DNA from: Pirellulales bacterium
GTDB taxonomy: Bacteria; Planctomycetota; Planctomycetia; Pirellulales; Thermoguttaceae
DNA length: 64,000 bases
Assembly: GCA_013360685.1 (NCBI GenBank)
Contig: JABWBD010000004.1
Span: 1 to 64,000, forward strand
Direction of reading: 5' to 3'
The position numbers and the translations under genes were made by a program. This document shows positions 8,898 to 17,758 of this stretch, piece after piece; the first letter of the stretch is position 1, and each line of letters opens with the position of its first letter. Below the pieces are notes generated by a model. The model worked only from the letters and a program-made list of their open reading frames with translations. It ran no database searches and was not told where the DNA came from.

Positions 8898-9753
8898 ATC
8901 TTCGCCGGCGATCGATAGCCGGAACCGATCGGTGGCAGGCCCGTCGCGCGGATGGTCGTGGTGGGCGGTTGTTCTGGCACTGCTTCTGGGATCGGGGATC
9001 CCGGCGAGCCGTGCCGCCGCGCAAGAATCGGCCAATCAGCCGCTCAAACTGGAGTTGCCTGAGGGGCTCGCCGCGGGCCCGGAGGCGTGGACAAGCCCCC
9101 AGGGGCTAAGTTCCACGATCCAGGTGATGCTCCTCTTGACCGTGCTGAGCCTGGCGCCCGCGCTTCTCCTGATGACCACCTGTTTTGTCCGGATCATCGT
9201 GGTGCTCGGCATCCTCCGCCAGGCAATCGGCACGCAGCAGTTGCCGCCCAGCCAGGTGATTACCTCGCTCGCCTTGTTCATGACGCTCCTGATCATGGCG
9301 CCCGTCTGGAAGCAGGTCTACGACGACGCCATCGCGCCGTACACGAATCGCCAGATCAACCTGGAGCAGGCGTGGGAGAAGGGGTGCTATCCGATCCGGC
9401 GGTTCATGGCCATGCAGATCGACCGGACCGACAACGAGGACGACGTCCGCCTGTTTCTCAGTTACATCCCCGGCCGGCCGCAACCGGCCGGTTACGAAGA
9501 CGTGCCGCTTCAGGCCCTCGTGCCCGCCTTCATGCTCAGCGAGTTGAAGACCTCGTTCTTGATCGGATTCCAGATCTATCTCCCCTTTCTGATCGTGGAC
9601 CTGGTGATCGCCAGCGTGATGGTTTCGATGGGCATGCTGATGCTGCCTCCGGTGCTGATCTCCATGCCGTTCAAACTGCTGCTCTTCGTGCTCCTGGACG
9701 GCTGGCACCTGGTGGTCGGCATGCTGTTGGAGAGCTTTCAGGCATTCACGTGA
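8890..9753 (+). CDS. fliP: FliP, flagellar export-gate subunit
   Basis: FliP is the pentameric core of the FliPQR export channel. The start at 8890, overlapping the fliO stop, gives 287 residues with a cleavable signal ending near 'ASRAAAQ'; the track's start at 8746 is too long. Family motifs include '[20 protein letters not shown]' and '[20 protein letters not shown]'. Another is '[20 protein letters not shown]', followed by '[20 protein letters not shown]'. Four membrane segments are evident. Confidence 0.97.
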   Translation: MRESSPAIDSRNRSVAGPSRGWSWWAVVLALLLGSGIPASRAAAQESANQPLKLELPEGLAAGPEAWTSPQGLSSTIQVMLLLTVLSLAPALLLMTTCFVRIIVVLGILRQAIGTQQLPPSQVITSLALFMTLLIMAPVWKQVYDDAIAPYTNRQINLEQAWEKGCYPIRRFMAMQIDRTDNEDDVRLFLSYIPGRPQPAGYEDVPLQALVPAFMLSELKTSFLIGFQIYLPFLIVDLVIASVMVSMGMLMLPPVLISMPFKLLLFVLLDGWHLVVGMLLESFQAFT

Positions 9754-9775
9754 ACTCGAAAGGCGGTAATTCGGT

Positions 9776-10042
9776 ATGGACGCTCAAGACGCCGTCGACC
9801 TCGCGCGCCAGGCCATCTGGATTGGGCTCCTGGTCGGTTCTCCGGTCCTCGTGGTGGGCATGGTCATCGGACTCGTGCTCGGCCTGATCCAGGCCCTTAC
9901 CCAGGTCCAGGAGCAAACCGTCGCTTTCGTGCCGAAGATCGTGGCGATGGTCGTGGTGCTGAGCCTCACGCTCCCCTGGGTGATCACCGAGATGCTCCAG
10001 TACTCGCAGGACTTGATCGGCGGGATCGCGGACCGGCTCTGA
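9776..10042 (+). CDS. fliQ: FliQ, flagellar export-gate subunit
   Basis: This 88-residue, two-helix membrane protein has the FliQ pattern 'VLVVGMVIGLVLGLIQALTQ', then 'QEQTVAFVPKIVAMVVVLSL'. It joins FliP and FliR in the export gate. It lies 22 bases after fliP and 8 bases before fliR. Confidence 0.96.
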   Translation: MDAQDAVDLARQAIWIGLLVGSPVLVVGMVIGLVLGLIQALTQVQEQTVAFVPKIVAMVVVLSLTLPWVITEMLQYSQDLIGGIADRL

Positions 10043-10050
10043 GATCTTCC

Positions 10051-10851
10051 ATGGATTGGATCAGCCAGATCGACGCGGGCAAGATCGTCCTGTTCACCAT
10101 GGTGCTGAGCCGGGTGAGCGGGCTGACGGCGACGGCGCCTTTGCTGAACACGCCCGAGTCGCCGATGCAGTTCCGCGGACTCCTCTCGGCGAGTCTCGCC
10201 CTGCTGATCACGCCGACCCAGTGGAACGTCGCCGTCCCCGAGCCGGGCAGCCTGGTCCACTACCTGGTCCTCGTCGGCAGCGAACTGGTGATCGGGCTCT
10301 GTCTGGGACTGGGGCTTATGATCCTCTTCTCCGGGATCCAACTGGCCGGTGAATTGATCGGCCGCGTGGGCGGTCTGATGCTTTCCGACATCTTCGATCC
10401 GGTGATGGGGGAAAGCGTGCCGCTGTTCTCACGATTGCTCCACCTGGCGGCCCTCGCCGCCTTCGTACTGATCGGCGGCCACCGCATGGTCGTCGCGGGA
10501 CTGCTCGACACGTTCCAGACCATCCCGCTGGGCAGCGGGGCCGCTCCCTTCTCGATGGCCGACGCCTTCCTCGCGCTGGTCACGCAGAGCTTTTCGCTGG
10601 GGCTTCGCGCCGCCATGCCGGCGGTCACCGCGCTTTTGCTGGCCACCCTGGTCATGGGCCTGATCAGCCGGACCGTACCGCAATTGAATATCATGGCCGT
10701 CGGCTTCGGGCTCAACGCGCTGCTCACGTTCGGCGCGGTGTCGCTCTCGCTGGGGGCCGCCGTCTGGGTCTTCCAGGAACAGATTGGGCCTGCCCTGGAA
10801 GTGCTCCTGGACGGTCTGCACGCTCCCCTCCGGTCCGAATGGCTTTTCTGA
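10051..10851 (+). CDS. fliR: FliR, flagellar export-gate subunit
   Basis: The 266-residue product is highly hydrophobic with about six membrane segments. It shows FliR features such as 'VLSRVSGLTATAPLLNT' near the N-terminus, 'GELIGRVGGLMLSDIFDPVM' in the middle and 'VPQLNIMAVGFGLNALLTFG' near the end. It caps the FliPQR gate and contacts FlhB, whose gene follows after a 59-base gap. Confidence 0.96.
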   Translation: MDWISQIDAGKIVLFTMVLSRVSGLTATAPLLNTPESPMQFRGLLSASLALLITPTQWNVAVPEPGSLVHYLVLVGSELVIGLCLGLGLMILFSGIQLAGELIGRVGGLMLSDIFDPVMGESVPLFSRLLHLAALAAFVLIGGHRMVVAGLLDTFQTIPLGSGAAPFSMADAFLALVTQSFSLGLRAAMPAVTALLLATLVMGLISRTVPQLNIMAVGFGLNALLTFGAVSLSLGAAVWVFQEQIGPALEVLLDGLHAPLRSEWLF

Positions 10852-10910
10852 ACTGCCGGCGGTCCCGAGTTTTTTCGACGCAATAACCGCACCAAGCACA
10901 GCAGTCTTCC

Positions 10911-11981
10911 ATGGCCGAAGAAAACGGCGACAAATCGCAAGATGCAACTCCGCATCGCCGCCAGAAGGCCCGCGAGGAAGGGCATGTGGCCACGAGCCAC
11001 GATCTGGCATCCGCCGCCCTGCTGCTGTTGGCGATGTCGGCGCTTTTGATGTCGGGAGGGACCCTCGTCGACTTCCTCGGCCGTTACACGAAGCAGCAAC
11101 TCGGCGGCGATGCCTGGCTCCGCGCCGATCTTGATTTCACCATGGTCCAATGGAACGACACCCTGTCGGAGTTGGCCCGCCATCTGCTTCCGATTCTCGG
11201 TGTCGTTCTCATCGCGGGGATCGCCGTCAATCTGGCCCAGGTCGGTTTCCTCTTCCTGCCTCAGAAGTTGTTGCCCGACTGGTCCCGGCTGGATCCGGTC
11301 CAGGGGTTCGGCCGGATCTTCTCACTTTCCAGCGTGATGCGATTGGCGTTCGGAGTGTTCAAGGTCCTGATCGTCGGTGCGGTTGCGTTCGCATCGCTCT
11401 ACAACGAGCGCGACACGATTCTAGGCCTGACGGGCCTGGACCTCGCCGAAGCGACGCGCTACCTGACCGAGATCCTGATTTGGACGACGATCAAGATCGC
11501 CGCCGCCCTGCTGCTCTTGGCGATCCTCGACTACGGCTTCCAACGGTGGAAACACGAGCAGGATCTCAAGATGACCACGCAGGAAGTCCGCGAGGAAATG
11601 AAAAACCTCGAAGGCGATCCGCAGATCGCCGCGCGTCGGCGCGTCGTCCAGCGGCAACTGATGCTCAACCGCTTGTCCAGCGCGGTGCCCAAGGCGGACG
11701 TGGTCGTGACCAATCCGACCGAACTGGCGGTTGCCATTCAGTGGGACCCGAAGACGATGGCCGCGCCGATCGTGGTGGCCAAGGGCGCCGGAACGCTGGC
11801 CCAGCGGATCCGAAAGCTGGCCCTGGAACACGGCATCCCGATCGTCGAGAAGAAGCCGCTGGCCCAGGCACTTTATCGCGAGGTCGAAGTAAACCACCCG
11901 ATCCCGCAAGACAAGTTTGCCGCCATTGCCGAAATCCTGGCGTACGTTTACCAGCTCAAGGGGAAGAAGATCGCGGCTTGA
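10911..11981 (+). CDS. flhB: FlhB, export switch protein with NPTE in place of NPTH
   Basis: The 356-residue protein has the FlhB N-terminus ('KSQDATPHRRQKAREEGHV'), four membrane helices and a cytoplasmic domain. FlhB normally cleaves itself between Asn and Pro of an NPTH motif and thereby switches secretion to late substrates. Here the motif reads 'VVTNPTELAVAIQW' (Asn268-Pro269-Thr270-Glu271). The catalytic Asn and Pro are kept while the His is Glu. The rest of the C-domain ('VVAKGAGTLAQRIRKLALEH') is standard. It is the last recognisable flagellar gene here. Confidence 0.96.
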   Translation: MAEENGDKSQDATPHRRQKAREEGHVATSHDLASAALLLLAMSALLMSGGTLVDFLGRYTKQQLGGDAWLRADLDFTMVQWNDTLSELARHLLPILGVVLIAGIAVNLAQVGFLFLPQKLLPDWSRLDPVQGFGRIFSLSSVMRLAFGVFKVLIVGAVAFASLYNERDTILGLTGLDLAEATRYLTEILIWTTIKIAAALLLLAILDYGFQRWKHEQDLKMTTQEVREEMKNLEGDPQIAARRRVVQRQLMLNRLSSAVPKADVVVTNPTELAVAIQWDPKTMAAPIVVAKGAGTLAQRIRKLALEHGIPIVEKKPLAQALYREVEVNHPIPQDKFAAIAEILAYVYQLKGKKIAA

Positions 11982-12025
11982 GCGGCAGCCGCCGTAACGC
12001 TGTGCTTGTCGCGTACGTCCGACGG

Positions 12026-12055
12026 TTGACACTTGCACGACGGTTGGGGTATACT
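12026..12055 (+). promoter_or_regulatory. sigma70-type promoter of the DUF433/DUF5615 pair, with repeated GACGGTTG
   Basis: TTGACA (12026-12031) and TATACT (12050-12055) are separated by 18 bases and lie 58 bases before the GTG start of the DUF433 gene. The octamer GACGGTTG occurs at 12021-12028, overlapping the -35 box, and again at 12039-12046 in the spacer. The 18-base period is compatible with an operator bound by an autoregulating antitoxin. Confidence 0.6.
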
Positions 12056-12112
12056 TCTCCAGGCTACCTGCCTGAGGGGCGTGAATGCCGAGAAGGAAGG
12101 AGGTCAAGTAAA

Positions 12113-12394
12113 GTGCATCACCTAACGAAATACCGCTACATCGCCACGAATCCGGAGATTGTCGGTGGCGAGCCGATTATCGATGGGACACGTACGCCGG
12201 TGCGTGCCATCGTGGAACTTTGGAGACTGGGCATTTCGCCTGAGGAGATCCCGCAGCGGCTGCCGCATCTGAGCCTTGCTCAAGTATTTGCCGCTCTAAC
12301 CTATTACAGCGATCGTCCGGAAGAGATCAACGCGCATATCGAGCGAAACCGCATATCGGATGACCAGATCAATCCGCGCGTACGGCATCTATGA
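12113..12394 (+). CDS. DUF433 antitoxin-like protein
   Basis: The 93-residue product has the DUF433 signature: 'PEIVGGEPIIDGTRTPVRAI', then 'SPEEIPQRLPHLSLAQVFAA' and 'LTYYSDRPEEINAHI'. The family is a short winged-helix-like fold and typically serves as antitoxin to a DUF5615 PIN-like partner, as the gene order here suggests. The start is GTG at 12113, supported by GGAAGGAGGT eight bases upstream; the track merged it into a long upstream frame. It overlaps the next gene by ATGA. Autoregulation through the repeated octamers in its promoter is an inference. Confidence 0.85.
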   Translation: MHHLTKYRYIATNPEIVGGEPIIDGTRTPVRAIVELWRLGISPEEIPQRLPHLSLAQVFAALTYYSDRPEEINAHIERNRISDDQINPRVRHL

Positions 12395-12735
12395 ACCGTC
12401 TCTTTATCGACCTCTACTTGGACGAGGACGTCGATGTCCTGGTGGGCCAACTGATCCGGGCGTACGGCTTTGATGCTCTGTCGACTCTTGACGCGGGACA
12501 GCTTGGGCATACCGACGAGGAGCAACTCGCCCATGCCGTGAGCTTGGAGCGAGTGATGCTTACTCACCATCGAACACATTTCGAAGCACTCGCCTTTAGA
12601 CGCCTTGCGGCAAATATCGTCCGCGAATTCGGCAAAGCCGGCAAATCCGGACTTAATTCCCACCTGGTTTGTGCTATTTCGGCGGCGACTTTCCGCCGTG
12701 AGACAGACGACCGCCGTTTTGAGGTAACCTTCTAG
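12391..12735 (+). CDS. DUF5615 PIN-like toxin, aberrant C-terminus
   Basis: The first 70 residues fit the DUF5615 PIN-like family: 'LYLDEDVDVLVGQLIRAYGF', 'TDEEQLAHAVSLERVMLTHH' and 'RTHFEAL'. The family is the presumed ribonuclease toxin partner of DUF433. Beyond about residue 72 the sequence ('RRLAANIVREFGKAGKSG' and onward) no longer resembles the family's usual C-terminal strand and helix. That DNA is rich in small inverted repeats (for example CGGCGG/CCGCCG). The toxin may therefore be truncated or rewritten by repeat insertion and inactive. It is translationally coupled to the antitoxin by a 4-base overlap. Confidence 0.7.
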   Translation: MNRLFIDLYLDEDVDVLVGQLIRAYGFDALSTLDAGQLGHTDEEQLAHAVSLERVMLTHHRTHFEALAFRRLAANIVREFGKAGKSGLNSHLVCAISAATFRRETDDRRFEVTF

Positions 12736-12864
12736 TGTGTTCCCTGCGCGCGCCGGCCGGCCTGCATGGAGCAGGGCTTCCGCGCATCGGCTCGCGGTCA
12801 TGCCGCGCATGGGCTGTGGTCTGCAGTTCGAGCCTTTGTTTTCGTCGCCAAGGGCCTGTGCGCC

Positions 12865-14067
12865 ATGCTGCGAGTGCCGGTGGATAAACTGCAGCCGGGG
12901 ATGATCCTTGCCAGGCCGGTCCCCCTGCCGAATGATCCGCGCCGCTATCTCTTGCAGCGCGACCGGGAAATCCCCCCGGACGTGATCCCCCGCCTGAAGC
13001 AGTTGGGGATCATGGACGTATGGGTCCGCCATCGGGACTTCGAGTTCCTCGATCACCTGGTCGACGAGGAGCTTGGCCATCGGCAGCGGGAGGTCTATGC
13101 CCACGTTCGCCGCAATTTCGAGGACATCATCCGCAATTCCTCGGTCGAATTGGATCTGGCCCACTTCCAGAACTCGATCGGCGGCCTGTTCAATTTTCTG
13201 AAGGCCAGTTCGGGCAGCAATGTCCTCCTGCAGAAGCTCGAGGCTTTCGACAACTACCTGATGTCGCATTCCACGAATGTCTGCTACCTTGCGCTTCTGA
13301 TCGGAATGCGACTCGAACGCTACCTGATCGACGAGCGACACTTCAAGTCGGCCAAGGAAGCCAAGGACCTGCACCTGCTGGGATTGGGATGCCTGCTGCA
13401 CGACGTCGGCAAGATGCGCGTCCCGCCGTCGATCCTGAACAAGCCGGGCCGGCTCGACAGTTGCGAAATGGCGGAAATGCGGCGGCACACGAACTACGGC
13501 TACGACATGGTCAAAGGCGCCGTCCCCGCTGCTGCCGCCGCCGTCGTGCTCAACCATCACCAGCGTTGGGACGGCTCCGGATACCCGGCCCGCATCGACC
13601 ACCACTCCGGCGAACCGCGCGAACCGTTGGCGGGCAGGCAGATCCCGGTCTTCGCCCGGATCGCCATGATGGCTGATGTCTACGATGCCGCCACGAGCCG
13701 GCGGTGCTACTCGCCGGGCAAGCACCCGGTGCAGGTACTCACCGAGATGCGGACCCAGTCGAGCGGCCAATTCGACCCCGAGATCGAAACCGCGTTCTTC
13801 CGAACGGTGCCGCCGTTTCCCATCGGCCAGATCGTCACGCTTTCCGACGGGGCCGAGGCGGTCGTGGTGGACTTCAACCCCGATCACCCGGTCCGGCCCA
13901 AGGTCCAGTGCATTCGTTCGGCCCGCGGACAGCGGATCGACGATCCGTCGCTGGAAGAGATCGACCTGGCCTTGTACGACGACGTTACGATTGTCGCCGT
14001 GGATGGTCAAGACGTGCGTCCGTACGTCGCCGCCCACGAGCAGCTTGAGCCCGCGGAACTCGTGTAA
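12865..14067 (+). CDS. HD-GYP domain protein, probable cyclic-di-GMP phosphodiesterase
   Basis: The C-terminal domain has the HD pair in 'CLLHDVGKMRVPPSILNKPG' (HD at about 179-180) and the GYP motif in 'NHHQRWDGSGYP' (about 230-241), so both catalytic signatures are present. The N-terminal 110 residues ('VPVDKLQPGMILARPVPLPN') match the domain often found before HD-GYP. No receiver domain or membrane segment is visible. I chose ATG 12865 because it gives the common N-terminus of such proteins; the upstream extension in the track looks random. The family hydrolyses cyclic-di-GMP, and location next to the flagellar cluster suggests a motility or sessility switch, which is an inference. Confidence 0.88.
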   Translation: MLRVPVDKLQPGMILARPVPLPNDPRRYLLQRDREIPPDVIPRLKQLGIMDVWVRHRDFEFLDHLVDEELGHRQREVYAHVRRNFEDIIRNSSVELDLAHFQNSIGGLFNFLKASSGSNVLLQKLEAFDNYLMSHSTNVCYLALLIGMRLERYLIDERHFKSAKEAKDLHLLGLGCLLHDVGKMRVPPSILNKPGRLDSCEMAEMRRHTNYGYDMVKGAVPAAAAAVVLNHHQRWDGSGYPARIDHHSGEPREPLAGRQIPVFARIAMMADVYDAATSRRCYSPGKHPVQVLTEMRTQSSGQFDPEIETAFFRTVPPFPIGQIVTLSDGAEAVVVDFNPDHPVRPKVQCIRSARGQRIDDPSLEEIDLALYDDVTIVAVDGQDVRPYVAAHEQLEPAELV

Positions 14068-14308
14068 GGCCATTGGCCCGACTGTTCTTCCGGCAATTCC
14101 CGCGCACGTCGGGCACGGGGTCCAGGGTTCAGGCAGTCCCTTGTCAATACCCGTCAATCCACTCATCCATGGATCCACTGGCCCGCCACCGCGTCACCCC
14201 ATTCCGCCGTCCCCTGCTCCCCGGTTCCCCTATTCCAACCTCCCGGGCTTTTCAACCGCCGCGATTCCGCCTAAACTCATGTGCATGGGAGCAGGGGAGA
14301 TGGACGTC

Positions 14309-16819
14309 ATGACTGCACACAAGGCGAAGTGCTCTGCCGATCGCCGTCGGCTGCTCACGCCTCGGTTGGTGGTGTTGGCGCTCTGCCTGAGCTTGCTCGC
14401 GTCGTTGCCCGGCTGCGGGGGCTGCAGTTGTCGCAAGAAGCCCAAAACCCAGGCGGAGTTGGACCGCGAAAAGGCCGAGGCCGAGCGACGGGCACGGCTC
14501 GAACGAGAGAAGAAAAAGCCTCCCTTGGAGGTGGACTGGCTTGTGTCCCAGCCCCATACGGCCAAGGCAAAGACCTGCTGGGTCAAACCGGGTCACTGGA
14601 CCGCCGCCACACTGCCGGCCAAAGCCAATCACGACGACATCCTCGCCGACCTCGAAATCGCCGTGACCGACACCCAAGGGCGGCCGGTTGGACTGCCCGG
14701 CATTCCCTACACGCTCTCCACGTCGCGGACGATCGCGCTGCCCAAGAAACAACCGAAGCAGTTCGACGCGCGCCTCTTCCTCCCTGTCGGACCCGACAAG
14801 GCCCGCGCGTCCGTCCGCATCACTTCCCGGCAGGGCGGACGCCGGTTCGAGGCGCCGTTTCAGCCCCTGATGCCGATGCCGCCGCACCAGTACTACTGCG
14901 TGGTGCTCGCCCGTTGGCCGGAACGCTACACGTATCTCGAAAAACTCGAAACGTTTACCGCCCCCGCCGGCCTGGGATTCGATCTCGGCGAGCGGCAGTA
15001 CTACCGGGTGGAATTGCTGCGCGCGGAGAAAGAGACCACGCTGCCCGGCCACGCGCTGTTCTGGACCTCGATCGCCTCGATCCTCTGGGACGACGCCGAG
15101 CCCGACGCCTTGACCCCGGAACAGCAGACCGCGCTGGTCGACTGGCTCCATTGGGGCGGGCAGTTGATCATCAGCGGTCCCGAATCGCTCGACGCCTTGA
15201 ACCACAGTTTCCTCGCCCCCTACCTTCCCGGCACATCGTCCGCAGCGCGGCAGATTACCGCGGAGGATCTCGCGGAAATCAACCGCCGCTGGACGATGCC
15301 GCTGGCGGGCCAGAGCTCACCGGCGCTCAAGCCGGCGGGGGCGTGGCCCGGAGTAAGACTCCAACCGCACTCCGGCGCAAGGGGCGTGCCGGGCACGGGC
15401 GAAATGCTCCTGGAGCGCCGAGTCGGCCGGGGACGGGTGGTCGTCTCGGCCTTCGCCTTCAGCGGGCGCGAGCTGGTCGGTTGGCCCGGCCTCGATGGGT
15501 TCTTCAATTCGGCCCTCCTCGGCCATCCGCCCCGCTCCTTCCACGACGTCGAGGGCGAAACGCGGATCACCTGGGCGACGGCGAATCCAAACCAGTTCGG
15601 GCCGGCCGTCCACGACGCGCGCCGCCTCTGCGACCTCCGCTACTTCACGCGCGACACCGGCCGCAGGGTGGTTGTGACCGTCCGCCCGCAAGAATCGTTC
15701 CTGGATGAGCAGGACCCTCGCAACACGGTAATGGATACCGACGTCGCCTCCTGGGACGACTACAACGAGGTTGCCAACGCCGCGCGCGAGTCGCTGCAGC
15801 AGGCCGCGAGGATCGAGATCCCCGGACGGCCGTTTGTTCTCTGGATCCTCGCGGCCTACCTCTTGGTGCTGGTGCCGCTGAACTGGCTGGTCTTTCGCGC
15901 GCTCGGCCGCGTGGAATGGGCCTGGGCGGCCGCGCCGTTGATCGCGATTGGCTGCACCGCGGTTGTCATCCGGATGGCCCAACTCGACATCGGCTTTGCG
16001 CGATCCACCACCCAGATCGCCGTCGTCGAACTGCAGGGAGACTACCCCCGCGCACACGTCACCCGCTACCTGGCCATGTACACGTCGCTCTCGACGGCGT
16101 ACGCTTTCCATTTCGACGAACCCGGCGGACTGGTGCTGCCGCTGCCGACAACGGCCGAGCGCGATGCCACCGAGGTCCGGTTCGGACGCTCGGCGCTCCG
16201 CTACCGCTACGGCCGCGACATCGGCCTGGAAGGTTTTCATATCCTCTCCAATTCGACGGGCCTGGCCCATAGCGAACAGATGCTTGATTTGGGCGGCGGC
16301 ATCTCGCTGCGGCAGGCAACGGACGGCGGATACGAGCTTTTCAACGGCAGCGACCTGGCGCTTCGCGGGGCGGGAGTTCTCCGAAAGGGCAATCCCCGGG
16401 ACGACGGAGGCAGTTCGGACAACCACCTGTACTTGTGCTGGTTGGGTGATGTCGACCCCGGCGCCGCGCCCCGTCTGCACTTCCGTCTGCACGCTCCCGG
16501 GGCGAAAACACCTTTGTGGCCGGAGCGGAACGACCGGCCCGAGACAGCCGAGACAAGCCCGACGGGCGCGCTCAGTCTCCGCCGCCTTGTGGCCCTGGCC
16601 GAGAAGGCCGAGGACATGCGGACCGGCGACGTCCGGCTGGTCGCCTGGACCGACCGGCCTTTGGCCGGCATCGAGATCCGGCCTGCGGCGCCCCAGGCGC
16701 GCCAGGTCGCACTCGTGGTCGCCCATCTTCGTTACGAGCATCTCTCCGATCCGCGCCCCGATGCCAATAGCCGCGCCGACGTCGATGCCAGGTACCGGAG
16801 GGTCCTGTTGTCGGAGTAA
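14309..16819 (+). CDS. Lipoprotein-like membrane protein of an ABC exporter operon
   Basis: The 836-residue product begins with a signal segment and a Cys-rich site ('LLASLPGCGGCSCRK'), suggesting a lipoprotein, then a charged coiled stretch. A large extracytoplasmic part follows, containing a glutamine-amidotransferase-like stretch ('ALVDWLHWGGQLIISGPESL'). Two membrane helices lie near 510-560 ('FVLWILAAYLLVLVPLNWLV', 'AAAPLIAIGCTAVVIRMA'), with a beta-rich C-terminus after them. The start at ATG 14309 has AGGGGAG upstream; the track's start lies inside the HD-GYP gene. It stops 3 bases before the ABC ATPase gene. The layout resembles Gld-type or DUF4350-like accessory proteins of ABC-2 systems. 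Its substrate is unknown. Confidence 0.75.
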   Translation: MTAHKAKCSADRRRLLTPRLVVLALCLSLLASLPGCGGCSCRKKPKTQAELDREKAEAERRARLEREKKKPPLEVDWLVSQPHTAKAKTCWVKPGHWTAATLPAKANHDDILADLEIAVTDTQGRPVGLPGIPYTLSTSRTIALPKKQPKQFDARLFLPVGPDKARASVRITSRQGGRRFEAPFQPLMPMPPHQYYCVVLARWPERYTYLEKLETFTAPAGLGFDLGERQYYRVELLRAEKETTLPGHALFWTSIASILWDDAEPDALTPEQQTALVDWLHWGGQLIISGPESLDALNHSFLAPYLPGTSSAARQITAEDLAEINRRWTMPLAGQSSPALKPAGAWPGVRLQPHSGARGVPGTGEMLLERRVGRGRVVVSAFAFSGRELVGWPGLDGFFNSALLGHPPRSFHDVEGETRITWATANPNQFGPAVHDARRLCDLRYFTRDTGRRVVVTVRPQESFLDEQDPRNTVMDTDVASWDDYNEVANAARESLQQAARIEIPGRPFVLWILAAYLLVLVPLNWLVFRALGRVEWAWAAAPLIAIGCTAVVIRMAQLDIGFARSTTQIAVVELQGDYPRAHVTRYLAMYTSLSTAYAFHFDEPGGLVLPLPTTAERDATEVRFGRSALRYRYGRDIGLEGFHILSNSTGLAHSEQMLDLGGGISLRQATDGGYELFNGSDLALRGAGVLRKGNPRDDGGSSDNHLYLCWLGDVDPGAAPRLHFRLHAPGAKTPLWPERNDRPETAETSPTGALSLRRLVALAEKAEDMRTGDVRLVAWTDRPLAGIEIRPAAPQARQVALVVAHLRYEHLSDPRPDANSRADVDARYRRVLLSE

Positions 16820-16822
16820 GAA

Positions 16823-17749
16823 ATGATTGAGCTTCGAGACTTCACAAAACGCTACGGCGACCTTCTGGCGGTCGACCACCTGAACCTGAAAATCGAGCCG
16901 GGCGAGACCTTTGGCTTCATCGGCCCCAACGGGGCCGGAAAGAGCACGACGATCCGCTTCCTGGCAACGCTCCTGAAGGCGACCGAAGGGGAAGGGACCG
17001 TCAACGGGTTCAGTGTCACCCGGCAGCCGCTCGACGTTCGGCGGAGCATCGGCTACATGCCCGACAGTTTCGGCGTCTACGACGGCATGAAGGTCTGGGA
17101 ATTCCTCGATTTCTTCGCCGTCGCCTACCAGATTCCCCTCTCCCGCCGCAAGCAGGTGATCGGCGACGTACTCGACCTGCTCGATTTGACCGGCAAGCGG
17201 AACGACTTTGTCAACAGCCTGTCGCGCGGCATGAAGCAACGGCTCTGTCTGGCCAAGACCCTGGTCCATGATCCCCCGGTGTTGATCCTGGACGAACCGG
17301 CGAGCGGTCTGGACCCGCGGGCCCGCGTCGAAGTGAAAGCCCTGCTGCGCGAGCTCCGCCAGATGGGCAAAACCATCCTGATTTCCAGCCACATCCTGAC
17401 CGAACTGGCCGACTGCTCGACGAGCATCGGCATCATCGAACGTGGCAAGCTCCTCATGCACGGACCGATCGACGACGTCTACCGCCGCATCCACCGCAAT
17501 CGGATGATCGTCATCAAGTTCCTCGAGAACCTCGATGCGGGCATTTCCATCCTCCGCAGCCAGCCCGAAACCCGCGAGGTCCAGGTCGAGGGAAACCGCG
17601 TCACCGTCGAAATGGCGGCCGACGAACAGCGCGTCGCCGACGTGATGGAACAGCTCCTGGCCAACGGCGTTCGCATGCACTCCTTTGCCGAGAAAGACCC
17701 GACGCTGGAAGACGTGTTCATGCTGGTCACCAAGGGGGCCGTGGCGTGA
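16823..17749 (+). CDS. ABC transporter ATP-binding protein
   Basis: This is a 308-residue ABC-2-type ATPase. Walker A is 'GFIGPNGAGKSTTIRFLATL', the signature 'NSLSRGMKQRLCLAKTLVHD', Walker B 'PVLILDEPASGLDPRAR' and the switch histidine is in 'TILISSHILTELADC'. A C-terminal regulatory extension of about 80 residues follows. Its ribosome-binding site lies inside the end of the preceding lipoprotein gene, and the permease gene starts 9 bases later. The three genes are thus very likely one transport complex powered by this subunit. Confidence 0.95.
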   Translation: MIELRDFTKRYGDLLAVDHLNLKIEPGETFGFIGPNGAGKSTTIRFLATLLKATEGEGTVNGFSVTRQPLDVRRSIGYMPDSFGVYDGMKVWEFLDFFAVAYQIPLSRRKQVIGDVLDLLDLTGKRNDFVNSLSRGMKQRLCLAKTLVHDPPVLILDEPASGLDPRARVEVKALLRELRQMGKTILISSHILTELADCSTSIGIIERGKLLMHGPIDDVYRRIHRNRMIVIKFLENLDAGISILRSQPETREVQVEGNRVTVEMAADEQRVADVMEQLLANGVRMHSFAEKDPTLEDVFMLVTKGAVA

Positions 17750-17758
17750 GGTAACGCG

